Positions 16,360 through 24,722 of a stretch of DNA of 64,000 bases are shown in pieces (positions within the stretch are counted from its first letter, which is position 1; every line of letters starts with the position of its first letter). Made by a program: the position numbers and the translations under genes. Under the pieces are notes generated by a model, which saw only the letters and a program-made list of their open reading frames with translations, did no database searches and had not been told where the DNA came from. The DNA comes from Ignavibacteria bacterium (GTDB taxonomy: Bacteria; Bacteroidota; Ignavibacteria; Kapaibacteriales; UBA4661), in the NCBI GenBank assembly GCA_013298775.1, contig JAAFIV010000009.1, forward strand, positions 62,001-126,000, given 5' to 3'.

Positions 16360-18663
16360 TACCGAGCGCACACCCTTGATTTTACGCAGCTTCAAGAGCA
16401 AGCGGTCGAGGTGTTCGGTATTTTTCACATAGACCGTTACAACGCCTTCAAAGATGGAGTCGAAGGAATCAATGTTTACGCCGCGAATGTTGGTGTTGTT
16501 GTAGGCGGCAATCGCGGAGGTGATGTCGTTGAGCATGGAGGTTCGGTCTTCGCCCGTGATGCGGATTGCCGCAAGGAACGCGCCATTCGTACTATTATTT
16601 TGCGACGACCATTGTACCTCGACCAAGCGCGGCGCAAGTGTTTCCGCCATTGTTTGCAGATTTTTACAACCCCGTCGGTGAATTTTCACGCCACTTCCAA
16701 TCGTTACTATGCCAACAATATCATCGCCCGGAACGGGATTACAACAGCGTGCGTAGGAATACAGAATGTTTGTGCCGTTGAGCGAAATGCTGGAATCATT
16801 GCGAGCGGTGGTGGTGAATTTATCCATCATTCCATTTCCGCCATTACTCGTATTTGCGCCGTTGCCAGAGGCATCTTTTCCTTCTGGCGTAGTATTGGTG
16901 GTATTTGCAGACGATTGTGCGGCTTTGGATTTTGCTGGATTCGCGGGATAGCGTTCTTCGGCGAGCTTCGCCAGCACGTCCACATCAAGCGTTCCGTCGC
17001 CGATGGCGGCAAACATATCGCCTTTGTGCGTGAATTTGAGCGCGGCGGCGAGCTTTTCCAAATCGTCGTCGTTCACGCGAGCGTCGAGTTTTTTGAGCTT
17101 GCGCTCCCACATTTCGCGCCCGTCCCCGACCTTTTTGCGGTTTTCTTCATTCAAAAATTTGCGAATGGCGGCTTTCGCTTTGTGCGTGGTGACGTAGCGT
17201 TCCCAATCCTTGCTTGGGGTTTGATTTTTCGAGGTGAGAATATCCACCTGGTCGCCGCTCTGCAACTGATAATTGAGCGGAACAATGCGCCCATTCACCT
17301 TCGCGCCAATACAATGATAGCCGACTTTACTGTGAATATCGAACGCGAAATCCACGGTGGTCGCGCCTTTGGGGAGAATGCGCAAGTCGCCTTTCGGCGT
17401 AAAAACGTAGATTTCTTCTTGAAATAAATTCAGCTTAAAACTCTCAAACACCTGTGCTGATGCGTCATCGCCGGCATTCTCGAAAATATCCCGCACCCAT
17501 TGCGCCCATTCTTCCAGTTCTTTATCCTCGCTGTATGTGCCGTTGGTGCGCTCTTTGTACTTGAAGTGAGCCGCCACGCCGCGTTCAGCGATTTCGTGCA
17601 TGGAGCGTGTGCGAATCTGCACTTCGACTTTTCGTCCTGAGGGACCAATAACGGTCGTGTGTAGAGATTGATACCCGTTCTTTTTTGGTACGGAAATATA
17701 GTTCTTAAACCGCTCTGGTACTGGTGTGTAGATGTCGGACACAATTCCATACACAACAAAACAATCGTTGATATTATCGGTATCAAGAATGATGCGCACG
17801 GCAAAGAGGTCGTAGATTTCGTCGAGCGATTTTACGCGCTTGTGCATTTTGTTGAAAATAGAATACAAATGCTTCGCGCGTCCGCTAATTTCACAGGTTA
17901 AGCCGTAGTCGAGCAAGCGACTTTTTATGGGATTGGCGAAGTTTTCGATGTAATCCTCACGCTCGCCACGCTTGGTGTTGAGCGCACTTTTGATTTGGTC
18001 GTAGGCATCGCGGTTCAGGTATTTGAAAGATAAATCTTCCAATTCCCACTTGATGGTACCAAGCCCAAAGCGGTGTGCGAAGGGCGCGTAGATGTCGAGC
18101 GTTTCCTGCGCCATTCGTTTTTGCTTGTGTTCGGCGAGAAATTGCAAGGTGCGCATATTGTGGAGGCGGTCGGCGAATTTCACCAAAATCACACGCACAT
18201 CCGATGCCATTGAAAGCAAGAGTTTACGGTAGCTGGCGGCTTGGCGCACTTCGTGGCTTTTGAACACATCGCTAATTTTCGTAACGCCATCAACGATTTG
18301 GGCAACATCTTCGCCGAATTCCTCCTGAATATCTTTGAAGGTAAACTCGGTATCTTCCACAACATCGTGCAAGAGTGCGGCGGCAACGGACACATCGTCT
18401 AAGCGGACTTCGCGGGCGACAATCGCGGCAACTTCGGCGGGATGCGTGTAGTATGGCTCGCCAGAGGCGCGTAAATCCAGCGAGTGCGCACTCACACAGA
18501 AACGAAACGCTTTTTCGATAAAGGCTTCGTTCAATTGGCGCAAATTATTCCGGCATTCTTGGAGCAAGTATTGAAGCGTTTGCTCAATGTGTTCGTTGAT
18601 TTGCTCTTGCGTGGGATTTGCCGGAAAAGGCGGCATAAGCGATTGTGTAGCAGCAGCAGCCAT
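16342..18663 (-). CDS. RelA/SpoT homologue, bifunctional (p)ppGpp synthetase/hydrolase
   Basis: Makes and degrades the alarmone (p)ppGpp. Numbering from ATG 18663 (MAAAATQSLMPP): the HD hydrolase domain at about 50-200 keeps HPAEVAAIVAREV and LLHDVVEDTEFT with the catalytic His-Asp; the synthetase domain at 240-370 keeps RFKNYISVPKKNGYQSLHTT and VEVQIRTRSMHEIAERG; TGS at about 410-470 (TPKGDLRILPKGATTVDFAF); a zinc-finger/helical linker near 640 with YARCCNPVPGDDIVG; and a C-terminal ACT domain. Both catalytic halves look intact, so it is a long bifunctional Rsh enzyme. The linker near 590-620 has an Asn/Gly-rich stretch. An upstream in-frame extension to 18801 is Cys-rich and unlikely. It is divergent from a CheY-like gene. 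Confidence 0.94.
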   Translation of the reverse strand: MAAAATQSLMPPFPANPTQEQINEHIEQTLQYLLQECRNNLRQLNEAFIEKAFRFCVSAHSLDLRASGEPYYTHPAEVAAIVAREVRLDDVSVAAALLHDVVEDTEFTFKDIQEEFGEDVAQIVDGVTKISDVFKSHEVRQAASYRKLLLSMASDVRVILVKFADRLHNMRTLQFLAEHKQKRMAQETLDIYAPFAHRFGLGTIKWELEDLSFKYLNRDAYDQIKSALNTKRGEREDYIENFANPIKSRLLDYGLTCEISGRAKHLYSIFNKMHKRVKSLDEIYDLFAVRIILDTDNINDCFVVYGIVSDIYTPVPERFKNYISVPKKNGYQSLHTTVIGPSGRKVEVQIRTRSMHEIAERGVAAHFKYKERTNGTYSEDKELEEWAQWVRDIFENAGDDASAQVFESFKLNLFQEEIYVFTPKGDLRILPKGATTVDFAFDIHSKVGYHCIGAKVNGRIVPLNYQLQSGDQVDILTSKNQTPSKDWERYVTTHKAKAAIRKFLNEENRKKVGDGREMWERKLKKLDARVNDDDLEKLAAALKFTHKGDMFAAIGDGTLDVDVLAKLAEERYPANPAKSKAAQSSANTTNTTPEGKDASGNGANTSNGGNGMMDKFTTTARNDSSISLNGTNILYSYARCCNPVPGDDIVGIVTIGSGVKIHRRGCKNLQTMAETLAPRLVEVQWSSQNNSTNGAFLAAIRITGEDRTSMLNDITSAIAAYNNTNIRGVNIDSFDSIFEGVVTVYVKNTEHLDRLLLKLRKIKGVRSVERFQE

Positions 18664-18989
18664 AGGCGTAACAACCTTTTGAGAAATAATCGGTAATGGA
18701 GAAGCGGAATGACAAATGCAAGGCGTGATGCGGCATTCGTCGTGATATCGGGATGGGTATGGTGTCCAACACGAACAACATTGTACGCAATTTTTGTGCA
18801 AAAGTCAAGCTAAAGCGTGAGGAAGCACGGAAAAAGCGGAGAAATTTGGAAAAGTTGCTATTTTCTTCTACCTTGCTGTTGCAAGTTTTTGTATCTTGCG
18901 CCTCCGAAGAAGATTTTTCAGTCCAAAAGCTCTTCTTTGATAGTTCTTAGATAGTTTTCGTTCAATTCTCATTTGTTTCTCAACGTATC
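18664..18989. other. Divergent promoter region, relA/spoT and CheY-like gene
   Basis: 326 bp without a gene. It must contain the promoters of both flanking genes. TATCTTGCG at 18892 resembles the TAnnTTTG box of Bacteroidota promoters for the plus strand, but no convincing -33 TTTG is at the right distance. No palindromic element is present. Confidence 0.45.
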
Positions 18990-19400
18990 ATGCGTATTCT
19001 TATTCTCGAAGACGACTTTTTTCAGCGCAAACTGATGGCGCGTTTGCTCGTTTCGTACGGCGAATGCGACGTAGCAGCAACTGGTCCAGAAGCGGTGGAA
19101 GCCTTTCGCCGTTCATTGGAAAATAACCGCACGTACGACCTCATTTTCCTCGATATCATGGTTCCCGGTATGGACGGTCAGAAAGTATTGCGCCATATCC
19201 GCGATATGGAACATGATAAAAATATTTCTGGCTTGTCGCGCTCGAAAGTCGTGATGGTAACGGCTCTTGGGGACAAACACAACGTAACAACCGCATACAA
19301 GGAAAATTGCGACGCGTACCTCGTAAAACCGTACGAAGAGGCGAAACTGGTTGATACGATTAAAAAATTAGGTTTGTTTCCGGGACAAACCACTGTTTAG
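18990..19400 (+). CDS. Single-domain response regulator (CheY-like)
   Basis: A 136-residue receiver domain with no output domain. Residues that define the family are present: acidic pair Glu8-Asp9 with Asp8/9 region LEDDF, phospho-acceptor Asp55 in LIFLDIMVPGMDG, Thr91 in VMVTALGD, and Lys113 in YLVKPYEE. It would act by protein contact after phosphorylation. The next gene downstream, 300 bases away on the same strand, encodes a receiver-histidine kinase fusion that could phosphorylate it. A divergent relA/spoT lies upstream. Targets are unknown. Confidence 0.92.
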   Translation: MRILILEDDFFQRKLMARLLVSYGECDVAATGPEAVEAFRRSLENNRTYDLIFLDIMVPGMDGQKVLRHIRDMEHDKNISGLSRSKVVMVTALGDKHNVTTAYKENCDAYLVKPYEEAKLVDTIKKLGLFPGQTTV

Positions 19401-19535
19401 AGCCGAACACAGCATAAAACCTAGCCTCGACTTTTTCTAATACTCGTTCCATACTCGTTGTCTGCCATACGTTGCGTATATCGTACTTCAGGGTAGTTGG
19501 AAAAGAGTGTTTGTCGTTTAGATTGTGTGCTTACG

Positions 19536-19596
19536 TTTCAAGTACATGCTTGTTCAGTATATGCTTTTCAAGTACATTCTTGTTCAGTACATGCTT
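19536..19596. repeat. Two tandem units of about 30 bp upstream of the hybrid kinase
   Basis: The unit TTTCAAGTACATGCTTGTTC plus AGTATATGC is followed by a near copy with AAGTACATTCTTGTTCAGTA then CATGC. They lie 110-170 bases upstream of the kinase start in a 303-bp gap that otherwise shows nothing. Repeated half-sites could bind a regulator, which is only a guess. Confidence 0.6.
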
Positions 19597-19703
19597 TAAC
19601 AGATACGTTAGCCGACGATGCTTGGGTAGGTGCTTTCGCACATTTCCTGCACTATACATTTTTGTCAAAATTTCTACGAATGCTATAACTTTGATGCAAT
19701 GTT

Positions 19704-20798
19704 ATGAAAAGAATTTTGGTTATTGAAGACGACGTAAGCCTCCGCGAGTTTATGATAAAGTATTTTCTTGAAAAAGAAGGATACCACGTCATTACGGCGG
19801 AAAATGGTGAAGTCGGGGTGGAGAAGGCAAAACAAGATTTGCCAGACCTCATTATTTGCGATATTATGATGCCAAAGATGAATGGCTATGAGGTTATTCA
19901 AGCCTTGCATCAGCACCCGCCCACAGCAAGCATTCCCTTCATTTTCCTTACCGCCATGAGCGACCGTGCGAATATTCGTGACGGTATGAATCTTGGCGCG
20001 GATGACTTCCTCACCAAGCCCTTTGTAAGCCAAGAGCTTATTTCTGCGGTTGGTAAGCGATTGGAAAAGAAACAACATGCTGAATCCCGTGCCGACAAGC
20101 GCATTCGTGATTTTCAATCAAAAATCACCAGCGTTCTCCCACATGAATTCCGCACGCCGCTCTCGACCATTCTTTCGGCTTCCAACATCCTTTTGGATGA
20201 ATACGCAACTATTCCAAAAGATGAATTGCGCGAAATGGTGAGCTATATCAATATTTCGGGAAAACGCTTGAACCGACTTATTGAGAATTACCTTTTGTAC
20301 GTCAGTCTCGAAAACCTCCAAGATACGACCGAACTTCGCGCCGAGCGCACAAGCTGTTCGCAAGAATTGATACAAGAATCGGCAATCAATCAAGCGAAAA
20401 AGCATAGCCGCGCCGATGATTTAGTCTGGAAATCCGCACTGGATGGCTCAATGCCGTCGGTCTCTATTTCCGAGTCGTTTTTGAATAAAATCATTGAAGA
20501 GTTAGTGGATAATTGCTGCAAGTTCTCGAATGAGGGAACGCCCATCAATGTAGAGATTATCACCACCGACCGCTCATTGGAATTGGTTTTTGAAGACCAA
20601 GGCTTGGGCATGTCGAAAGACCAGATTGCAGAAATTGGTGTGTTTATGCAGTTCAACCGCGAAGTCCGCGAGCAACAAGGCGGCGGCTTCGGTCTGACGC
20701 TTGTTAAGCGCATTTTGGAACTTCATGGTGGCACATTCAAAATCAGCAGTATTCCTGGCACCAGCACGACGGTAAAGATTGATATTCCGTTGGGGTAA
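19704..20798 (+). CDS. Receiver-histidine kinase fusion (response regulator first)
   Basis: A soluble 364-residue signalling protein with a receiver domain followed directly by a kinase core. The receiver (1-120) has Asp53 in LIICDIMMPKMNG and Lys105 in DFLTKPF. The dimerisation box has His147 in VLPHEFRTPLST. The ATPase domain (about 240-364) has the N box EELVDNCCKFSNEG, G1 box FEDQGLGMS and G2 box GGGFGLTLVKRILELHGG. There are no membrane helices or PAS domains, so the input is likely phosphorylation of its own receiver by another kinase, after which it may pass phosphate on, perhaps to the CheY-like protein upstream. A hairpin terminator follows. Confidence 0.9.
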   Translation: MKRILVIEDDVSLREFMIKYFLEKEGYHVITAENGEVGVEKAKQDLPDLIICDIMMPKMNGYEVIQALHQHPPTASIPFIFLTAMSDRANIRDGMNLGADDFLTKPFVSQELISAVGKRLEKKQHAESRADKRIRDFQSKITSVLPHEFRTPLSTILSASNILLDEYATIPKDELREMVSYINISGKRLNRLIENYLLYVSLENLQDTTELRAERTSCSQELIQESAINQAKKHSRADDLVWKSALDGSMPSVSISESFLNKIIEELVDNCCKFSNEGTPINVEIITTDRSLELVFEDQGLGMSKDQIAEIGVFMQFNREVREQQGGGFGLTLVKRILELHGGTFKISSIPGTSTTVKIDIPLG

Positions 20799-20870
20799 GA
20801 CAGCGACAGCATTTTCTAGCTTTTTCACGCAGATTTCAAATAAGCAGATTTTGAGCAAATATTTCGATAA

Positions 20871-20916
20871 AAAAGGTTCGTTCACCGTGCAATGATGCTG
20901 GTGGTCGAGCCTTTTG
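20871..20916 (+). terminator. Imperfect terminator hairpin after the hybrid kinase
   Basis: AAAAGGTTCGTTCACC can pair with GGTGGTCGAGCCTTTT with a few mismatches around a 13-base loop, followed by TGTTATTTTG. The rest of the gap to 21111 holds AT-rich sequence and the fbp leader, where TATATT at 21013 could be a -10 element. Confidence 0.5.
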
Positions 20917-21111
20917 TTATTTTGTGAAACCGCATCACGGCTGGATGTTCGCTTAAAGCGAATATTTTTTTAGCAAGACCGTTTTTTTTGTGGTGAAATC
21001 CCGCATAAACGCTATATTAAGGTTTAATGATGTTTCGATAAAAACGGGCGTGTGTGTTCGTACCGTGAATAAGCAAAAGCCCTCGCTAACCTTGATTTTA
21101 AGAGGAATTCT

Positions 21112-22173
21112 ATGAGAATGCGCGTCAGCAAACTGGTAACGATTGAACGGCATATTGCCGAAGAGGAACACCTTGCACGCGGCGCGACAGGTGAGTTTTC
21201 ACGCCTTATGCGGGATATGCTTCTGGCAATTCGCCTCATCTCCCGCGATGTGCGCCGTGCTGGATTAAACGACGTTTTGGGCATCACCGACGGCACCAAT
21301 GTTCACGGCGAACAAGTAAAAAAACTTGACCAAATCGCGCACGACACCATCTTCCGCGCAATGGACCACGGCGGGCATTTGTGCATCATGGCTTCGGAAG
21401 AATCCGAAGAATTGATTCCCATTCCGCCAGAGTATGCTCGCGGTAAATATGTGCTACTGTTCGACCCGCTCGACGGCTCTTCCAACATTGATGTAAACGT
21501 AACAATTGGCACTATTTTTTCAATTTACCACCGCGTCACGCCTGATTACGTCGGCGATGGTACGTTGGAAGATGTCTTACAGCCTGGCGCACGTCAAGTA
21601 GCTGCGGGCTATGTTTGCTACGGAAGCTCCACGCAGCTTGTCTATACAACGGGCAATGGTGTGGATATTTTCACCTACGACCCCACCATTGGTGAGTTTA
21701 TTCTGAGCGAAGAGAAAATTCAAATTCCCAATCGCGGCAAGTATTACAGCGTGAACGAAGGGAATTCCACAAAGTGGGATGATAATTTGAAAAAATATAT
21801 TGAGTATTTGAAAACCCCGTCCGCCGACAAACGCCGTCCGTATTCGCTCCGCTACGTTGGTACGAGCATCGCGGATTTGCACCGAACCTTGATGTATGGC
21901 GGTATTTTCATGTACCCCGCCGACAAAAGCAATCCGAAGGGGAAATTGCGCCTCATGTACGAATGCAATCCGCTTGCGATGATTATTGAGCAAGCCGGAG
22001 GACGCGCCACTGATGGCGAGCATCGTATCTTGGATGTTCGCCCCGATGCTGTGCATGGTCGGTCGCCGCTTTTTATCGGCAGCAAAGGCGATGTGTTGGA
22101 AGCAGAAGCCTTTTTGCGAGGCGATTTCCCAAAAGATTATGTGCAAGCCGAAGCAGAAACGGCAGCGAAGTAA
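21112..22173 (+). CDS. fbp: Fructose-1,6-bisphosphatase, class I
   Basis: Hydrolyses fructose 1,6-bisphosphate to fructose 6-phosphate in gluconeogenesis. The family motifs are in order: ASEESEELI (metal-binding Glu pair), LLFDPLDGSSNIDVNV (metal-binding Asp residues of DPLDGSS), LRYVGTSIADLHRTLMYGGI for the substrate phosphate and active site, and YECNPLAMIIEQAGGRATDG with the C-terminal Glu. Length of 353 residues is slightly above the usual 330-340. AAGAGGAATTCT before the ATG at 21112 is a good ribosome site. The gene stands alone between the sensor kinase and plsY, with a repeat hairpin downstream. Confidence 0.96.
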   Translation: MRMRVSKLVTIERHIAEEEHLARGATGEFSRLMRDMLLAIRLISRDVRRAGLNDVLGITDGTNVHGEQVKKLDQIAHDTIFRAMDHGGHLCIMASEESEELIPIPPEYARGKYVLLFDPLDGSSNIDVNVTIGTIFSIYHRVTPDYVGDGTLEDVLQPGARQVAAGYVCYGSSTQLVYTTGNGVDIFTYDPTIGEFILSEEKIQIPNRGKYYSVNEGNSTKWDDNLKKYIEYLKTPSADKRRPYSLRYVGTSIADLHRTLMYGGIFMYPADKSNPKGKLRLMYECNPLAMIIEQAGGRATDGEHRILDVRPDAVHGRSPLFIGSKGDVLEAEAFLRGDFPKDYVQAEAETAAK

Positions 22174-22207
22174 TAGACATTATGCAGACGTAGGGTTTTT
22201 AGGCTTC

Positions 22208-22278
22208 GGTAGCGTAGCACTCTTGTCTGCGCAATTTTTCTCAGTACAAACCGCACAGACAAGAGTGTCTGTGCTACC
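22208..22278. repeat. Inverted repeat with GCAGACAAGAGTGTCTGC-type arms
   Basis: GGTAGCGTAGCACTCTTGTC (22208) and GACAAGAGTGTCTGTGCTACC at the right end are complementary arms. The outer TAGGACTTTCGC ends are missing, so this is the short version of the element at 7565-7674. It lies between fbp and plsY. Confidence 0.7.
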
Positions 22279-22314
22279 CAAAGGAACTTTTGACACTTCA
22301 TTTCCTTCAATGTT

Positions 22315-23007
22315 ATGGATCCGATTATTCGCCTCGTCATTGTGGCAATTTTGAGCTTTCTTGCCGGTTCATTTCCATCGGCAGTCATCATTAGTCGTCG
22401 CTTTTTTGGCTTTGATATTCGTGAGCGTGGAAGCGGCAATATGGGCAGCACCAATGCCTTTCGCGTCTTGGGCGTGAAGTGGGGGATTGTTGTCCAGCTT
22501 TTGGATATTCTGAAAGGTGTTCTCGCTGTTACCGTGATTGCGTATCTCTTTCACGGCGAGGTAATTCCCTTTCCCAATTATACACCCTTCCAAGACATGA
22601 CGCTGGTGCGTGTGATTTGCGGCATTATGGCGGTGATGGGGCATATTTGGTCGCCGTGGGTCGGCTTCAAGGGCGGCAAGGGCATCAATACGGCGGCGGG
22701 AATGCTGCTTGGCGTTGCGCCCGTAGAAGTGGCGGTGATTTTGGGCGTGTTCATTATCACGGTTGGTATTTCGGGCTATGTCTCGCTTGGTTCCATTCTC
22801 GCAGCAATGGCATTGCCAATGACAATGTTTGTACGCTTCAACATTTTTCATGTCAATATCGAAGGCTATCATACGATTGTACTTTTGCTTGTCGGCTTGA
22901 GTTTGATAGTAATTTACGCGCACAGACAGAACATTGAACGGCTGCTCGCGGGCAATGAAAATAAGTTTGAAAATTTGCGTTTGGCAAATATTCTCAAGAA
23001 AAAGTAA
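22315..23007 (+). CDS. plsY: Acyl-phosphate:glycerol-3-phosphate acyltransferase PlsY
   Basis: Integral membrane enzyme that makes lysophosphatidic acid from acyl phosphate and glycerol 3-phosphate. The family signature is clear: FLAGSFPSAVIISRR, then RGSGNMGSTNAFRVLG (glycine-rich phosphate loop), FKGGKGINTAAG, and five hydrophobic helices. Length of 230 residues is slightly long. gpsA, which supplies glycerol 3-phosphate, follows downstream, so the pair makes functional sense. A 140-bp palindromic element lies directly after the stop codon and separates the two. Confidence 0.95.
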   Translation: MDPIIRLVIVAILSFLAGSFPSAVIISRRFFGFDIRERGSGNMGSTNAFRVLGVKWGIVVQLLDILKGVLAVTVIAYLFHGEVIPFPNYTPFQDMTLVRVICGIMAVMGHIWSPWVGFKGGKGINTAAGMLLGVAPVEVAVILGVFIITVGISGYVSLGSILAAMALPMTMFVRFNIFHVNIEGYHTIVLLLVGLSLIVIYAHRQNIERLLAGNENKFENLRLANILKKK

Positions 23008-23008
23008 C

Positions 23009-23148
23009 TCACCTTACGCACAAGACCCTCACCCAACCCTCTCCCAGAGGGAGAGGGCTTCAGAGCTAGTCTCCACTAACCCTCGCCCTCTGGGAGAGGG
23101 TCTCGCGCAGCGAGGGGTGAGGGCGGCGCGAGGGTGTGCGTAAGGTGA
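23009..23148. mobile_element. 140-bp palindromic element with CTCTCCCAGAGGGAGAGG core
   Basis: Perfect 13-bp terminal inverted repeats: TCACCTTACGCAC (23009-23021) and GTGCGTAAGGTGA (23136-23148). Inside lie two opposed copies of the CCCTCTCCCAGAGGGAGAGG type hairpin. AAAAGTAA occurs at 23000-23007 and again at 23149-23156, so it looks like an 8-bp target duplication that includes the plsY stop codon. Core relatives lie at 55957-56049 and 63897-63937. Confidence 0.75.
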
Positions 23149-23183
23149 AAAAGTAATCTTTTGCAGGCAATCTTTTTGCAATT

Positions 23184-24176
23184 ATGAAAATTTCCGTTTT
23201 AGGAGCCGGTGGCTGGGGAACAGCACTGGCTCTTGTTGTATCGGCGAATGACCACGACGTAACGCTCTGGGCGCGAAGCCAAGATACGATTGCGCAAATG
23301 CGTCGCTCGCGTATCAATTCCGCATATTTGCCAGGTGTCATTATTCCCGAATCCATGCACCTGACGCATTCGGTAGAAGAAACTGCCGATGCAGATTTGG
23401 TGCTGGTTGCCATTCCGACGCAGTACATCCGCCCAGCTTTTGAAGAATTTAATTTTAACGTCAAAAATAAAGTCGTGGTGAGTGTTTCTAAAGGAATTGA
23501 GCGCGGAACGCTGTTGCGTGTTTCCGAGATTTTGCGCCATGTCGCGGGTGTTCCGAAAGAATATTTTGCTTCGCTCACGGGTCCAAGCCACGCCGAAGAA
23601 GTTGCCCGCGAACTGCCAACGACGGTACTTGCCGCTTCGGAGAGCGACGACATCGCGAAAATGGTGCAACGCGCCTTTACGCGACCTTCCTTTCGCGTGT
23701 ATCATTCAAGCGATGTTGTTGGCGCGGAACTGGGCGGTTCGGTGAAAAATGTGATTGCAATTTCGGCAGGAATTGTCGATGGTTTAGGTTTAGGCGATAA
23801 CACGAAAGCTGCCCTCATAACACGCGGTCTGGCGGAGATTACCCGTTTAGGCGTGGCTCTGGGCGCACAGCCGCTGACGTTTTCAGGTTTATCGGGTCTA
23901 GGCGACCTCGTTGTAACCTGCGCAAGCAAGCATTCGCGCAATCGTTCGGTAGGTGAACAGATTGCCAAAGGAAAAACGTTGGAGCAGATTCGCCGCGAGA
24001 CACAGCAAGTTGCCGAAGGTGTGTTTTCATCGGAATCGGTGTATGTTCTGAGCAAAAAAATGGGTGTAGAAATGCCAATTGTACAAAAAGTCTATGAAGT
24101 GCTGTTCGAGCATAAACCCGCTAAACAAGCCATGCACGAGCTGATGACACGAGAGTCAAAACCAGAAAACTGGTAG
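23184..24176 (+). CDS. gpsA: Glycerol-3-phosphate dehydrogenase [NAD(P)+]
   Basis: Reduces dihydroxyacetone phosphate to sn-glycerol 3-phosphate for phospholipid synthesis. The N-terminal dinucleotide fold starts with ISVLGAGGWGTALALV. KGIERGTLLRVSE and SLTGPSHAEEVARELPT match the family; the catalytic Lys lies in GGSVKNVIAISAGIVDGLGL (cut), followed by NTKAALITRGLAEI and FSGLSGLGDLVVTC. Length of 330 residues is normal. It follows plsY on the same strand, and the palindromic element between them could alter co-expression. Confidence 0.96.
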   Translation: MKISVLGAGGWGTALALVVSANDHDVTLWARSQDTIAQMRRSRINSAYLPGVIIPESMHLTHSVEETADADLVLVAIPTQYIRPAFEEFNFNVKNKVVVSVSKGIERGTLLRVSEILRHVAGVPKEYFASLTGPSHAEEVARELPTTVLAASESDDIAKMVQRAFTRPSFRVYHSSDVVGAELGGSVKNVIAISAGIVDGLGLGDNTKAALITRGLAEITRLGVALGAQPLTFSGLSGLGDLVVTCASKHSRNRSVGEQIAKGKTLEQIRRETQQVAEGVFSSESVYVLSKKMGVEMPIVQKVYEVLFEHKPAKQAMHELMTRESKPENW

Positions 24177-24222
24177 TAACATTGGTAACATTGTTCTGTA
24201 TTCTCGGTATTGTCAAATCTTC

Positions 24223-24366
24223 GTAACTAGTCAGGTACTATCTCGTCGGGCGGCTGTTATCACAAGCACAGTAGCCGTCTGGCGAGTGCTGTACAAGTGA
24301 CGCACCCGCCGTAAGGCAGCGTTCCTGCACCCCTCAGCCGCCCGACGGGAAGACCTGACCAATTAT
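24223..24366. mobile_element. MITE-like 144-bp element, copy B (8-bp target duplication)
   Basis: GTAACTAGTCAGGTACTATC at the left pairs with the right end GACCTGACCAATTAT. AAATCTTC flanks it exactly on both sides (24215-24222 and 24367-24374), which is an 8-bp target duplication. The core is asymmetric and in the opposite orientation to copies A, C and D. It lies between gpsA and a rho-independent terminator in a 546-bp gap. Confidence 0.88.
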
Positions 24367-24443
24367 AAATCTTCTTCTATGCACTGAAACACGAGACATA
24401 GACTGCGTTACAGACCTATTTTTTGAATTCCACACGTTACAAC

Positions 24444-24488
24444 AAAAAAGCCTACAAGCTAGATATAATCTTCCTTGTAGGCTTTTTT
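24444..24488 (+). terminator. Rho-independent terminator after gpsA
   Basis: AAAAAAGCCTACAAG pairs perfectly with CTTGTAGGCTTTTTT around a 15-base loop. The MITE copy B now lies between gpsA and this hairpin. From 24489 to 24722 I see only the AT-rich leader of the next gene. Confidence 0.88.
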
Positions 24489-24722
24489 GCGTTCAAGGTC
24501 AGTGCTGTTCTGCCTTTCTTTCCACATATTTTGAATTCGTGCTAGAATTGTCTTAAAATTTTTGTATTTTCGCGGCGTACCATCAAGAGTACTATCGAAT
24601 TGTGCATATCAGATTGATATACTTGCGTTTAACTGCTCTTGCGATGTACCTGTTTTGCCAGTATCTGTTTGATTTGTCGTTTTTCGTAACTACCCCTGTT
24701 TTTATCCTTTTTTTATTGTTCT

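Noticed and set aside
18664-18801. N-terminal extension of RelA/SpoT to 18801
   Set aside because: The added residues are Cys-rich, unlike any Rsh start; ATG 18663 fits better.
20799-21111. Possible tRNA or small RNA in the gap before fbp
   Set aside because: The only stem found is an imperfect terminator; no cloverleaf or CCA-type arm could be drawn.
23009-23148. CRISPR-like array
   Set aside because: The repeats are inverted pairs without regular spacers, so this is a palindromic element.
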